Assembly: GCF_004362665.1 (NCBI RefSeq)
Contig: NZ_SNXR01000018.1
Coordinates: 62,001-126,000 of the forward strand
Reading direction: 5' to 3'
DNA from: Flavobacterium dankookense
GTDB lineage: Bacteria; Bacteroidota; Bacteroidia; Flavobacteriales; Flavobacteriaceae
DNA length: 64,000 bases
Part shown: piece by piece, positions 1 to 7,954 of the stretch
How positions within the stretch are numbered: the stretch's first letter is position 1
Layout: every line of letters begins with the position of its first letter
Notes under the pieces: generated by a model
Told to the model about the DNA's origin: nothing
Databases searched by the model: none
What the model saw: only the letters and a program-made list of their open reading frames with translations
Made by a program: the position numbers and the translations under genes

Positions 1-719
1 ATAACGGTTGATAATGAGTTTAAAGATCCTGAAATTGTTGGGTCAGTAATTTTCTTATTTAAAAGATTAATTTTATTTTTAAGATTTGTAAAGTCAGCTT
101 TCGGATTTTCTTCAATTAGCTTTGTAAATGATGTAACTATTGTTTCAGCTATTAATTTTTTACCATCTTCTGTAAATTGTTTTTCATTAGTAATAACATT
201 TAAATAAATAATAGAATTATCAATTAATGTTTCTACGTTGTCACTTAGAACTTTATTTACACTTTCTGAGCCGTCGGAATTTTCATTTATTTTTTGATTA
301 CCTAATTTAAAATATTCTTGTTGTAATTCTAAACCAAACCTCCAAATTTCTAAAGATTCTTTCTCATAAACATACATATCTTTTTTATCCAATAAAGAAT
401 AAGTTTCATTCAAACTTCTCCAAACATCAAAAAATTTCTGAGCTGTCTCACTTTTATGAGTTAAACCTAATTCTTTATCGTTCAAAACAACCCTAAAGTT
501 TTCTTCATCAGTTAGTTTTTCAATTACTATTTTTGTTTCTGGATCATTAAATCTTGGAAGAGATTCATCTGGCTTTGTTGCATATCTCAATTCTCTTACA
601 ACGTTTTCATAATCATCAACAGTCCAATATCTTTTTTCAATAGGAAATTTTTCTTCTTTATTATTACAACTTATTAATAATATTAGTGTTGAAAACATAA
701 TAAAATATTTTTTTCTCAT
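1..719 (-). CDS. putative lipoprotein, C-terminus beyond the left edge
   Basis: The reverse strand is open from an ATG at 719 to the window edge, giving 239 residues without a stop. The protein starts with a short basic segment, a hydrophobic stretch and a lipobox (LLISC), so it is probably a lipoprotein anchored on the periplasmic or outer-membrane side. The rest is hydrophilic, rich in Lys, Glu and Asn and apparently helical; I recognise no domain. Its ATG overlaps the TGA of the upstream membrane gene by 3 bases, which implies translational coupling and transcription from the purB direction. No function can be assigned. Confidence 0.75.
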   Translation of the reverse strand, partial: MRKKYFIMFSTLILLISCNNKEEKFPIEKRYWTVDDYENVVRELRYATKPDESLPRFNDPETKIVIEKLTDEENFRVVLNDKELGLTHKSETAQKFFDVWRSLNETYSLLDKKDMYVYEKESLEIWRFGLELQQEYFKLGNQKINENSDGSESVNKVLSDNVETLIDNSIIYLNVITNEKQFTEDGKKLIAETIVTSFTKLIEENPKADFTNLKNKINLLNKKITDPTISGSLNSLSTV

Positions 720-1390
720 TTTAATTCTGGGTTTTTATATTTATTTAATGTTATAAGTAGACTATCTATTGTTCTCTCAAATTCTTTTTGTTTCGAATAA
801 ACATAACTATGGAAGGTTTCAAAGTCATATTTTTTTTGAAAAATATCTTCATCAATTAAATTTTTTATCAAAACACGTTCTTTCTCATCAAAATTAATAA
901 TATTTTTTTCAATAATTTCTTTTCTAGTTTTCCTTGCAAAAATTTCTGTTATTTTGAAGTGATATAATTCATGAGTTAGTAAATCACTACTAGATGACTT
1001 TTTATTGTAAACAAATGATTTTGAAGGATGAAAATAGGCTACAATAGAATTATTTTCTTTATCTAGCTCAATTGTAGTTACTACATAGGCAAAATATTTA
1101 CTGCCATTAAACTTTTTCTTAAATAATTCTATACCTCTAAAATTTTTAAAACCTATTCTATTATATTCACTATATGGAATTGGTTTTTCATAATCTAGAT
1201 AATTTGTATGAGTTAATGTTAGTAATCCTAATAAACCAATTAATATGAGAACTAAATTTATTATTAAAATTTTTTTAAGACTAAACTTTGGTACTTTTAT
1301 TTTAAACAAAAATAATATAAGTTCAATAATAAAAATTATTAAGTAGAAACTTGAAAAAACTATAATTATTATTTTTTCTCCTTTTATCAT
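716..1390 (-). CDS. membrane protein with an HExxH-type motif
   Basis: A 224-residue protein with two hydrophobic helices (about residues 8-30 and 40-60) and a soluble C-terminal half. Residues 140-144 read HELYH, the zinc-binding HExxH pattern of metallopeptidases, in a helical setting (LLTHELYHFK). A third zinc ligand further on is not obvious, so activity is an inference. Its start overlaps the purB stop by one base, and its stop overlaps the start of the following lipoprotein gene, so the three are co-transcribed. It could be a membrane-tethered peptidase acting on envelope proteins, or an inactive relative. I cannot name the family. Confidence 0.7.
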   Translation of the reverse strand: MIKGEKIIIIVFSSFYLIIFIIELILFLFKIKVPKFSLKKILIINLVLILIGLLGLLTLTHTNYLDYEKPIPYSEYNRIGFKNFRGIELFKKKFNGSKYFAYVVTTIELDKENNSIVAYFHPSKSFVYNKKSSSSDLLTHELYHFKITEIFARKTRKEIIEKNIINFDEKERVLIKNLIDEDIFQKKYDFETFHSYVYSKQKEFERTIDSLLITLNKYKNPELK

Positions 1391-2733
1391 TAAATTCCCA
1401 AATAATTACTTGGTGAAATTTGTTTAAGTTCCGATTTTATTTCTTCCGAAACCTCTAAAGTTTCGATAAAATCATGAATAGAATTTTTGTTGATCACTGA
1501 GTTAGTTCGAGTTAATCCTTTCAACGCTTCATAAGGATTTGGATAACCTTCACGACGAAGAATGGTTTGTATTGCTTCGGCAACAACAGCCCAATTTTTT
1601 TCTAAATCTTCGGCGAATTTTGCTTCGTTTAACAATAATTTATTCAACCCTTTTAAGGTTGCTTCAAATCCAATGATGGTATGACCAATTGGAACTCCAA
1701 TATTTCTTAAAACGGTGCTATCCGTCAAATCACGTTGTAATCTTGAAATGGGCAATTTAGCAGAAAGATGCTCAAAAATAGCATTAGCAATTCCAAGATT
1801 TCCTTCGGAGTTTTCAAAATCTATTGGGTTTACTTTATGTGGCATTGCAGATGAGCCAATTTCTCCTGCTTTGATTTTTTGCTTGAAATAATCCATCGAA
1901 ACATACGTCCAAATATCTCTATCTAAATCGATTATGATAGTATTTATTCTTTTTAATGCATCAAAAAAGGCAGCAAAATGATCGTAATGTTCTATTTGTG
2001 TCGTTGGAAATGAATGCTGTAATCCTAAAATTCCTTCGACAAAATCAGTTCCAAATTTTTTCCAATCGACATTTGGATAAGCTACGTGATGAGCGTTAAA
2101 ATTTCCAGTTGCACCACCAAATTTTGCTGCAAATGGAACATTAAACAACAAACGCATTTGCTCTTCCAAACGTTCTACAAAAACCAAAATCTCTTTACCC
2201 AAACGCGTTGGCGAAGCTGGTTGACCGTGTGTTCTGGCAAGCATTGGAATGTCCTTCCATTCCACACTTAGTTCTTTCAATTTAGCAATTACACTAATTA
2301 AACTTGGCAAATACACTTTTTCAAATGCATCTTTAGTTGAAAGTGGAATGGCAGTATTGTTAATATCTTGAGACGTTAATCCAAAATGGATAAACTCTTT
2401 GAATTGCGAAAGTCCAAGCGTTTCAAATTTTTCTTTGATGAAATATTCAACTGCTTTTACATCGTGATTGGTTGTTTTCTCCGTTTCTTTAATCCAGAGC
2501 GCATCTTCGGTTGAGAAATTTTTATAGATATTTCTCAAGGCATCAAAGATTAATGGATTAATATTTTTTAATTGAGGTAAATTATTCTCGCATAGCGATA
2601 TAAAATACTCAATTTCAACCAATACTCTATATTTAATTAAAGCTTCTTCTGAGAAAAATTCGGCTAAAGGTTTGGTTGCTTTCCTATATCGTCCGTCAAT
2701 TGGAGAAATGGCATTTAAAGTAGTTAGTGACAT
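1390..2733 (-). CDS. purB: adenylosuccinate lyase
   Basis: A 447-residue cytoplasmic enzyme of the fumarase/aspartase superfamily. It cleaves SAICAR to AICAR and adenylosuccinate to AMP, both with release of fumarate, in purine synthesis. The superfamily signature (GSSAMPHKVNPIDFE) lies near residues 290-305, and the other active-site segments are visible (LARTHGQPASPT, HFGLTSQDINNT). Length is normal for PurB. The start is the ATG at 2733, about 25 bases downstream of a TACTTTTG promoter box. It heads an operon with two unrelated envelope genes that overlap end to start. The identification is firm. Confidence 0.97.
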   Translation of the reverse strand: MSLTTLNAISPIDGRYRKATKPLAEFFSEEALIKYRVLVEIEYFISLCENNLPQLKNINPLIFDALRNIYKNFSTEDALWIKETEKTTNHDVKAVEYFIKEKFETLGLSQFKEFIHFGLTSQDINNTAIPLSTKDAFEKVYLPSLISVIAKLKELSVEWKDIPMLARTHGQPASPTRLGKEILVFVERLEEQMRLLFNVPFAAKFGGATGNFNAHHVAYPNVDWKKFGTDFVEGILGLQHSFPTTQIEHYDHFAAFFDALKRINTIIIDLDRDIWTYVSMDYFKQKIKAGEIGSSAMPHKVNPIDFENSEGNLGIANAIFEHLSAKLPISRLQRDLTDSTVLRNIGVPIGHTIIGFEATLKGLNKLLLNEAKFAEDLEKNWAVVAEAIQTILRREGYPNPYEALKGLTRTNSVINKNSIHDFIETLEVSEEIKSELKQISPSNYLGI

Positions 2734-2758
2734 TTGTTGTGTTGTTTTTGTTGTGGTG

Positions 2759-2766
2759 CAAAAGTA
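2759..2766 (-). promoter_or_regulatory. Bacteroidetes -7 promoter box for purB
   Basis: The reverse strand reads TACTTTTG, matching the TAnnTTTG consensus, 25 bases upstream of the purB ATG. No clear -33 TTG was found at the usual spacing. Confidence 0.6.
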
Positions 2767-2809
2767 AGGAATAGTGTTCAGTGTTCAGTATTTAGTATTC
2801 AGTTTTTTA

Positions 2810-3499
2810 TCAAATATTCTTAAGTAATTCCTTCAATAATGGAACACCATCGGTAGCATTCATAGGAATAATTTCTAATGGATTTGACAAATCATAAATA
2901 GTTGCTGGTTTTGGATCGATGTAAAAAACGGGAACATTTAATTTGGCGTAATGCAATAAACCTGCAGCTGGATAGACTTGTAATGATGTTCCAATTACTG
3001 CAAAATAATCGGCGGTTTGAGCTATTTCGATGGCTTCGTCTAATGCTGGAACGGATTCGCCAAACCAAACAATATGTGGTCGCAATTGGTGACCGTTTTC
3101 ATCAACATCGCCTAAATTCAAATCGGTTTTCCAATCTAAAATATAATTATGATTTTTAGTGCTTCTAACCTTAAATAATTCGCCGTGAAGATGCAAAACA
3201 TTAGAACTTCCGGCTTGTTCATGAAGATTATCTACATTTTGAGTGATAATATGTACTTCGAAATCTGTTTCTAATTCGGCTAAAGTGACATGGCCTCGAT
3301 TGGGTTTTACTTGATGTAATTGTCTTCTTCGTTGATTATAAAAATCGAGAACTAATTCTTTGTTTTTTTGCCAACCTTCGGGCGAAGCGACTTCCATAAC
3401 ATCATGACCTTCCCAAAGTCCATAGGCATCACGAAAGGTTTTAATGCCACTTTCAGCAGAAATTCCTGCGCCAGTTAACACAACTAGTTTCTTTTTCAT
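2810..3499 (-). CDS. NAD-dependent protein deacylase, sirtuin class III-like, without zinc cysteines
   Basis: A 229-residue Sir2-family protein that removes acyl groups from lysine using NAD. The NAD-binding GAGISAESGI segment (residues 10-19), TQNVDNLHEQAG (residues 87-97) and the catalytic His105 in HLHGEL are all present. Tyr54 and Arg57 (FYNQR) match the Y-x-x-R pair that lets SIRT5/CobB-type enzymes accept succinyl or malonyl lysine. Between HGEL and RPHIVWFGE, where CobB has a four-cysteine zinc site, there is no cysteine at all, so the zinc module has been lost. The gene is monocistronic and divergent from trmH. Confidence 0.9.
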   Translation of the reverse strand: MKKKLVVLTGAGISAESGIKTFRDAYGLWEGHDVMEVASPEGWQKNKELVLDFYNQRRRQLHQVKPNRGHVTLAELETDFEVHIITQNVDNLHEQAGSSNVLHLHGELFKVRSTKNHNYILDWKTDLNLGDVDENGHQLRPHIVWFGESVPALDEAIEIAQTADYFAVIGTSLQVYPAAGLLHYAKLNVPVFYIDPKPATIYDLSNPLEIIPMNATDGVPLLKELLKNI

Positions 3500-3585
3500 T
3501 TGCTATTTACTAATACATCAAAGATATGAGTTATCAATTTAAAAATAAATAGTGTTTTATTACATTTACAAAAAAAATACTCTAA

Positions 3586-4251
3586 ATGGTTGACATAGAA
3601 TATCTCGCTTATCTCGAAGGATTTTTAACCGAAAACCGGAAAGAACGTTTTCAAAAAGTATTAGAAAATCGTACGAATCATTTCACTATTGCGGTTGAGG
3701 ATGTATTTCAATTTCATAATACCAGTGCAGTAATGCGTAGTTGTGAGGTTTTCGGGATTCAAGAAATTAATATTGTAGAGCAACGATTTGGAAAAGATAT
3801 TGACAAAGAAATTGCAATGGGTGCGCAAAAATGGGTTGACATCAATAGGTTTGACAACATTACTAATTGTATTGAAAACCTTAGAACAAAAGGATATCAA
3901 ATCATTGCAACTACTCCTCACGATGATTCCTGTTTGCTTCATGAATTTGATATTTCTAAGAAAAGTGCTTTGTTTTTTGGCACCGAAAAAGAAGGACTTT
4001 CAGAAGAAGTTATGAAACAAGCAGATGGTTTTTTAAAAATCCCGATGGTTGGTTTTACTGAAAGTTTGAACATATCAGTATCAGCCGCTATTATCATTCA
4101 AGACATTACTTCTCGCCTACGGTTGTCAAACATAGACTGGCAATTAACTGAAAATGAATTACTGGAAAAACGCTTGATTTGGGCAAAAAACTCTATAAAA
4201 GATATTAAGCGAATTGAGGAAAGATATTATTCAGAAATCAGATTGAAATAA
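3586..4251 (+). CDS. trmH: tRNA (guanosine-2'-O)-methyltransferase, SpoU/TrmH family
   Basis: A 221-residue SPOUT methyltransferase. The TrmH family methylates the ribose of G18 in tRNA using S-adenosylmethionine. The SpoU motifs are clear: an early N-RTNHFTIAVEDV region with the conserved asparagine and arginine, LFFGTEKEGLSEE in the middle, and the knot segment PMVGFTESLNISVSAAI. The C-terminal helix (KRIEERYY) resembles the TrmH tRNA-binding extension. Its TAA ends at 4251, directly against the convergent stop codon of the next gene, leaving no room for a separate terminator. rRNA-specific SpoU paralogues are a less likely alternative. Confidence 0.9.
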   Translation: MVDIEYLAYLEGFLTENRKERFQKVLENRTNHFTIAVEDVFQFHNTSAVMRSCEVFGIQEINIVEQRFGKDIDKEIAMGAQKWVDINRFDNITNCIENLRTKGYQIIATTPHDDSCLLHEFDISKKSALFFGTEKEGLSEEVMKQADGFLKIPMVGFTESLNISVSAAIIIQDITSRLRLSNIDWQLTENELLEKRLIWAKNSIKDIKRIEERYYSEIRLK

Positions 4252-5019
4252 TTAATTCTTCTTCAAAACCTTATATTGTTCGTAACATTCACTTATTGCG
4301 TCCATGATTTGCAAATCGTTTGCCGTTTGAATGAAGGACTCTGAATAGTTACATCGTTGCAATATTTCTGCAATTTCTTTTTTATCAACACCAAGAAGTA
4401 CTGCAATTGTTTCTCTATCAAACTTGGATTCCAATAGATTTCTAACGGTATCGTCCTTTTTCATAGACTTTAACTTCTTAAGTTCCTTGGGCTTATTTCC
4501 AAAAAAGTTATACAACATATCGGCTGGATTGAAAATAGAACCTAAAACTCTTGTAAAAGCATTTGGTGAACGCTCACCTGCTTCATAGGCTGCAGGAAGA
4601 CCCGAAATACTGTAGCGGAAATTCTCTTTTTCTGGGATTAGCTTTGAATCTATCTCGAGATAACCGGTTAAATCATATTTTTTTACAATAACCTCTTCTA
4701 GAGCAATCGCTTTTTCGGTTAGTTGAATTTTAGCACTTCCATTTTTTAACCAATCGTTTGTTACACGAACTCTTAATGATTGATATCCTAAAAGTGTAAT
4801 GTGAATGGTATCATTGACTGTGGCTTCAACTTCAAAATAACCACGTGAATTGGTTACAGCACCTTTTACTTTATTGATATTTATTACGTTAGCATTTGGA
4901 ATTGGGAATAATGTATTATCATTAATAATTGTTCCTGTTACTTTTTGCACAGCAGTTTCTTCTTGTGCAGAAACACTAAATGAATAAAAAAGAATAAAGA
5001 AAAATAGAAAATATCTCAT
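4252..5019 (-). CDS. secreted protein with carboxypeptidase-like regulatory domain
   Basis: A 255-residue exported protein with a clear signal peptide (ending near FSVSAQ). Residues about 25-95 form a CarboxypepD_reg-like Ig fold (VTGTIINDNTLFPIPNANV ... GYFEVEATVNDTIHITLLGY), the domain that often begins Bacteroidetes TonB receptors. Here no barrel follows; the C-terminal half is helical and charged (LLGVDKKEIAEILQRC). It is probably a periplasmic or outer-membrane-associated protein of unknown job. It ends flush against convergent trmH. Confidence 0.8.
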   Translation of the reverse strand: MRYFLFFFILFYSFSVSAQEETAVQKVTGTIINDNTLFPIPNANVININKVKGAVTNSRGYFEVEATVNDTIHITLLGYQSLRVRVTNDWLKNGSAKIQLTEKAIALEEVIVKKYDLTGYLEIDSKLIPEKENFRYSISGLPAAYEAGERSPNAFTRVLGSIFNPADMLYNFFGNKPKELKKLKSMKKDDTVRNLLESKFDRETIAVLLGVDKKEIAEILQRCNYSESFIQTANDLQIMDAISECYEQYKVLKKN

Positions 5020-5117
5020 AATGGTTTTTGATGGTTTAAAAGTATGAAACTCTTTTAAGATATTTAGAAATTTGTATTTAGATTTAGAATAAAATTAACA
5101 AAAAGCCATAAGGATAA

Positions 5118-5155
5118 AAAAAAATCCAACTTTGAATAATCAAAATTGGATTTTA
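5118..5155. terminator. bidirectional hairpin terminator after the DEAD-box gene
   Basis: AAAATCCAA-CTTTGA and TCAAAA-TTGGATTTT form a long stem with A and T runs on the two sides, just past the helicase stop at 5177. It would stop leftward transcription. Confidence 0.7.
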
Positions 5156-5176
5156 TATCTAGCATTTATCTTGAGA

Positions 5177-7117
5177 CTAGCTTCTTCTTGGCCTTCTACT
5201 TTTTGCAGCGTCGAATGAACGACTTGCAGGTCTATCAGAACTTCCTTCCGAACGTCTTGGAGCACTTTCTCTTTGCGATGAACCTGGTTCACGTCTTGGA
5301 GCTGCACTTCTTTCGCTTCTAAATCCTCCTTCTCTTGGAGCTGAACTTCTGTCGTTTCCAAAACCTCCTTCTTTTCTTGGACCAAAACCACCAGATGATT
5401 TTCTTTCACCATCGCGTCTACCTCCAAATCCGCCAGAACTTCTTCCTCCACCAAAACCACCAGAACTTCTTCCGTTGTGGTCACGTCTTGAAGAACTTCC
5501 ACCGTCATTTTTAGAAATCTCAACGTTAATTCTTCTACCGTTAAGGTCAAATCCATTAAGAACAGACATTACTTTATCAGTATGTTCGCCATCAGTATTA
5601 AAGAAAGAGAAACCTTCTTTAACGTCAACTTTAAATACGTCATCACGACCTAAGTCTAATGTTTCTTTTAAGAAATCTTTCAATTGCATCCAATCGAAAT
5701 CGTCTCTAGAACCAATATTTACGAAATAACGAACTGGGTCACCTGCTCTAATTTCTCTTGGTTCTGAACTTCTTTCTCCTCTTTCACTACCTTTTTCACC
5801 TGATAAATCACGTTTCTTTTTGTAGTAATTAATGAATCTATTGAATTCAACCGAAACCATTTTCTTGATTAATTCTTCTTTAGTCAAACCATCAAGAACT
5901 TCGTTGATTGCTGGAAGATAGTTGTCTATTTCGTGGTCAACTTCAGTATCTTTAATTTTATTAGCCAAATGCAACAACTGTATTTCACAGATTTCCATTC
6001 CAGAAGGAATTGTTTTTTCTTGAAATTTTTGTTGGATGATTCTTTCGATAGACGAAATTTTACGAATCTCACTTTTAGTAATGATTACGATAGAAGTTCC
6101 TAATTTTCCCGCACGACCTGTACGACCAGAACGGTGATTATAAGTTTCTATTTCATCTGGTAATTGATAGTTTACTACGTGCGTAATGTTATCAACGTCA
6201 ATTCCACGAGCGGCAACGTCTGTTGCAACCAGCATTTGAATTTGACGACCACGGAATGATTTCATAACACCATCACGTTGCGCTTGAGATAAATCTCCGT
6301 GCAATGCAGCAGCACTGTAACCATCTTCAATTAATTTTTCTGCAACGGCTTGAGTATCACGTTTTGTTCTACAAAAAACTACTGAAAAAATATCTGGATT
6401 AGCATCGGCTAAACGTTTTAAAGCTTCGTAACGGTCACGAGCGTTCACACAATAAAACTCGTGAGAAACTGTAGCCGAACCTGAATTTTTACTACCAACA
6501 GTTACTTCTGCTGGATCGTGCATAAATTTCTTTGCAATTCTTGCTACTTCTGCAGGCATAGTTGCAGAGAATAACCACGTATTTTTTTCATCTGGAGTAT
6601 CTGATAAAATCGATACAATGTCTTCATAAAAACCCATGTTCAACATCTCATCTGCTTCGTCAAGAATACAGAAATTGATGTTTTTGATGTTTACAAGACC
6701 ACGATTGATCATGTCTTGCATTCTTCCGGGAGTTGCCACAATAATTTGTGCACCTCTTTTAATTTCTCGGGCTTGTTCTGTAATGCTTGCACCACCATAA
6801 ACTGCCACTGTATGTAAACCTTTTACATATTTTGAGTATTGTTTAATCTCGTTGGTGATTTGTAAGCATAGCTCACGCGTTGGGGATAAAATTAACGCTT
6901 GTGTACTTCTGTCCTCTGCATCTAATTTTTGGATTAGCGGAAAACCAAAAGCTGCCGTTTTCCCTGTTCCTGTTTGTGCTAAAGCGACTAAGTCTGTGTT
7001 TTTTTCCAATAAGACTGGAATGGCTTTTTCTTGCACTTCTGACGGATTCTCAAATCCTAGATCTTTGATCGCCAGCAGTAACGACTCATTCAGACCTAAT
7101 TGTTCAAATTTATTCAT
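5177..7117 (-). CDS. DEAD-box ATP-dependent RNA helicase with DbpA-like domain and Gly/Ser/Arg tail
   Basis: A 646-residue RNA helicase that remodels RNA, probably in ribosome assembly or cold-adapted RNA metabolism. The two RecA domains carry Q-motif sequence, AQTGTGKT (Walker A), DEAD in LDEADEMLNMGF, SAT in FSATMP and HRSGRTGRAG. Residues about 460-540 look like the DbpA-type RNA-binding domain, and the last ~100 residues are a low-complexity Gly/Ser/Arg tail of RGG type. The reading frame extends to 7141, but that ATG sits inside the promoter box at 7139-7146, so I take the ATG at 7117. The repetitive tail leaves another frame open (5140-5556), which is a shadow. Confidence 0.95.
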   Translation of the reverse strand: MNKFEQLGLNESLLLAIKDLGFENPSEVQEKAIPVLLEKNTDLVALAQTGTGKTAAFGFPLIQKLDAEDRSTQALILSPTRELCLQITNEIKQYSKYVKGLHTVAVYGGASITEQAREIKRGAQIIVATPGRMQDMINRGLVNIKNINFCILDEADEMLNMGFYEDIVSILSDTPDEKNTWLFSATMPAEVARIAKKFMHDPAEVTVGSKNSGSATVSHEFYCVNARDRYEALKRLADANPDIFSVVFCRTKRDTQAVAEKLIEDGYSAAALHGDLSQAQRDGVMKSFRGRQIQMLVATDVAARGIDVDNITHVVNYQLPDEIETYNHRSGRTGRAGKLGTSIVIITKSEIRKISSIERIIQQKFQEKTIPSGMEICEIQLLHLANKIKDTEVDHEIDNYLPAINEVLDGLTKEELIKKMVSVEFNRFINYYKKKRDLSGEKGSERGERSSEPREIRAGDPVRYFVNIGSRDDFDWMQLKDFLKETLDLGRDDVFKVDVKEGFSFFNTDGEHTDKVMSVLNGFDLNGRRINVEISKNDGGSSSRRDHNGRSSGGFGGGRSSGGFGGRRDGERKSSGGFGPRKEGGFGNDRSSAPREGGFRSERSAAPRREPGSSQRESAPRRSEGSSDRPASRSFDAAKSRRPRRS

Positions 7118-7138
7118 AAAGTATTTTAAAATTTGGTG

Positions 7139-7146
7139 CAAAGATA
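7139..7146 (-). promoter_or_regulatory. Bacteroidetes -7 promoter box for the DEAD-box gene
   Basis: The reverse strand reads TATCTTTG, a full TAnnTTTG match, 22 bases before the ATG at 7117. It decides the start, because the upstream ATG at 7141 falls within the box. Confidence 0.7.
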
Positions 7147-7247
7147 CTCTATAAAAATCATATAAACTAATTTGCTATTTATTGATAATTAATTAGTTAC
7201 GATTTAGCAATATTAGATAAAAAGAAGAAAGAGCCAAGAGGCAAGAA

Positions 7248-7829
7248 TTAAATAGTGAATTTATTTAGGAACTCTATTAATTGCTTGACTGCTAAGCCGC
7301 GATGACTGATTACTGCTTTTTCCTCTAATGAGAGTTCAGCGAAGGTCTTTTCATAACCATCCGCTGCAAAAATTGGATCATAACCAAAACCGTTGGTTCC
7401 TATCTTTTCTTCAATAATTTTTCCATTGATGACACCAGTGAAAAGATGTTGCGCTCCGTTTAAATTCAAGCAGATAACCGTTTTAAAATTAGCTTTTCTG
7501 TTTACTTTATATCTTAGATCGAACAGCAGTTTATCCATATTGTCGTTGGCGTTTTTTTGTTCACCAGCATATCTAGCGGAATAAACACCTGGTTCGCCAT
7601 TTAACGCATCCACTTCTAAACCTGTATCGTCGGCAAAACAATTATAACCAAACTTTTCGGTTATGTAATTCGCTTTGATAATGGCATTTCCTTCTATGGT
7701 TTCGGCTGTTTCGGGGATTTCTTCGAAACAACCAATATCCTCAAGGCTTAAAATTTCGATTTCGTTTGGAAGTAAAAGTGCAATTTCTTTAATTTTATTC
7801 TTATTATTGGAGGCGAAAACGAGTTTCAT
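7248..7829 (-). CDS. rdgB: non-canonical purine NTP pyrophosphatase, RdgB/HAM1 family
   Basis: A 193-residue cytoplasmic enzyme that hydrolyses ITP, dITP and XTP to monophosphates, cleaning the nucleotide pool. Family motifs are present from the N-terminus ([14 protein letters not shown], nucleotide binding), through [22 protein letters not shown], to GFGYDPIF and [10 protein letters not shown] at the C-terminus. Length is normal. It is divergent from the hybrid kinase gene at 7955 across a ~125-base AT-rich gap. Confidence 0.95.
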   Translation of the reverse strand: MKLVFASNNKNKIKEIALLLPNEIEILSLEDIGCFEEIPETAETIEGNAIIKANYITEKFGYNCFADDTGLEVDALNGEPGVYSARYAGEQKNANDNMDKLLFDLRYKVNRKANFKTVICLNLNGAQHLFTGVINGKIIEEKIGTNGFGYDPIFAADGYEKTFAELSLEEKAVISHRGLAVKQLIEFLNKFTI

Positions 7830-7954
7830 AATTATTCAATTACTATTTTAAAGCAAATCTATTTAAACTTTTTTTAAAAAATTAAATAATTTAAAACCAA
7901 ATACCAATCTATCTCGTAAATGAGTACAACAAAAAACAAAAACACCTACACACT

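Noticed and set aside
5140..5556. 138-codon reverse frame inside the helicase tail
   Set aside because: It overlaps the Gly/Ser/Arg-rich end of the DEAD-box gene in another frame and encodes only low-complexity Glu/Val/Leu sequence.
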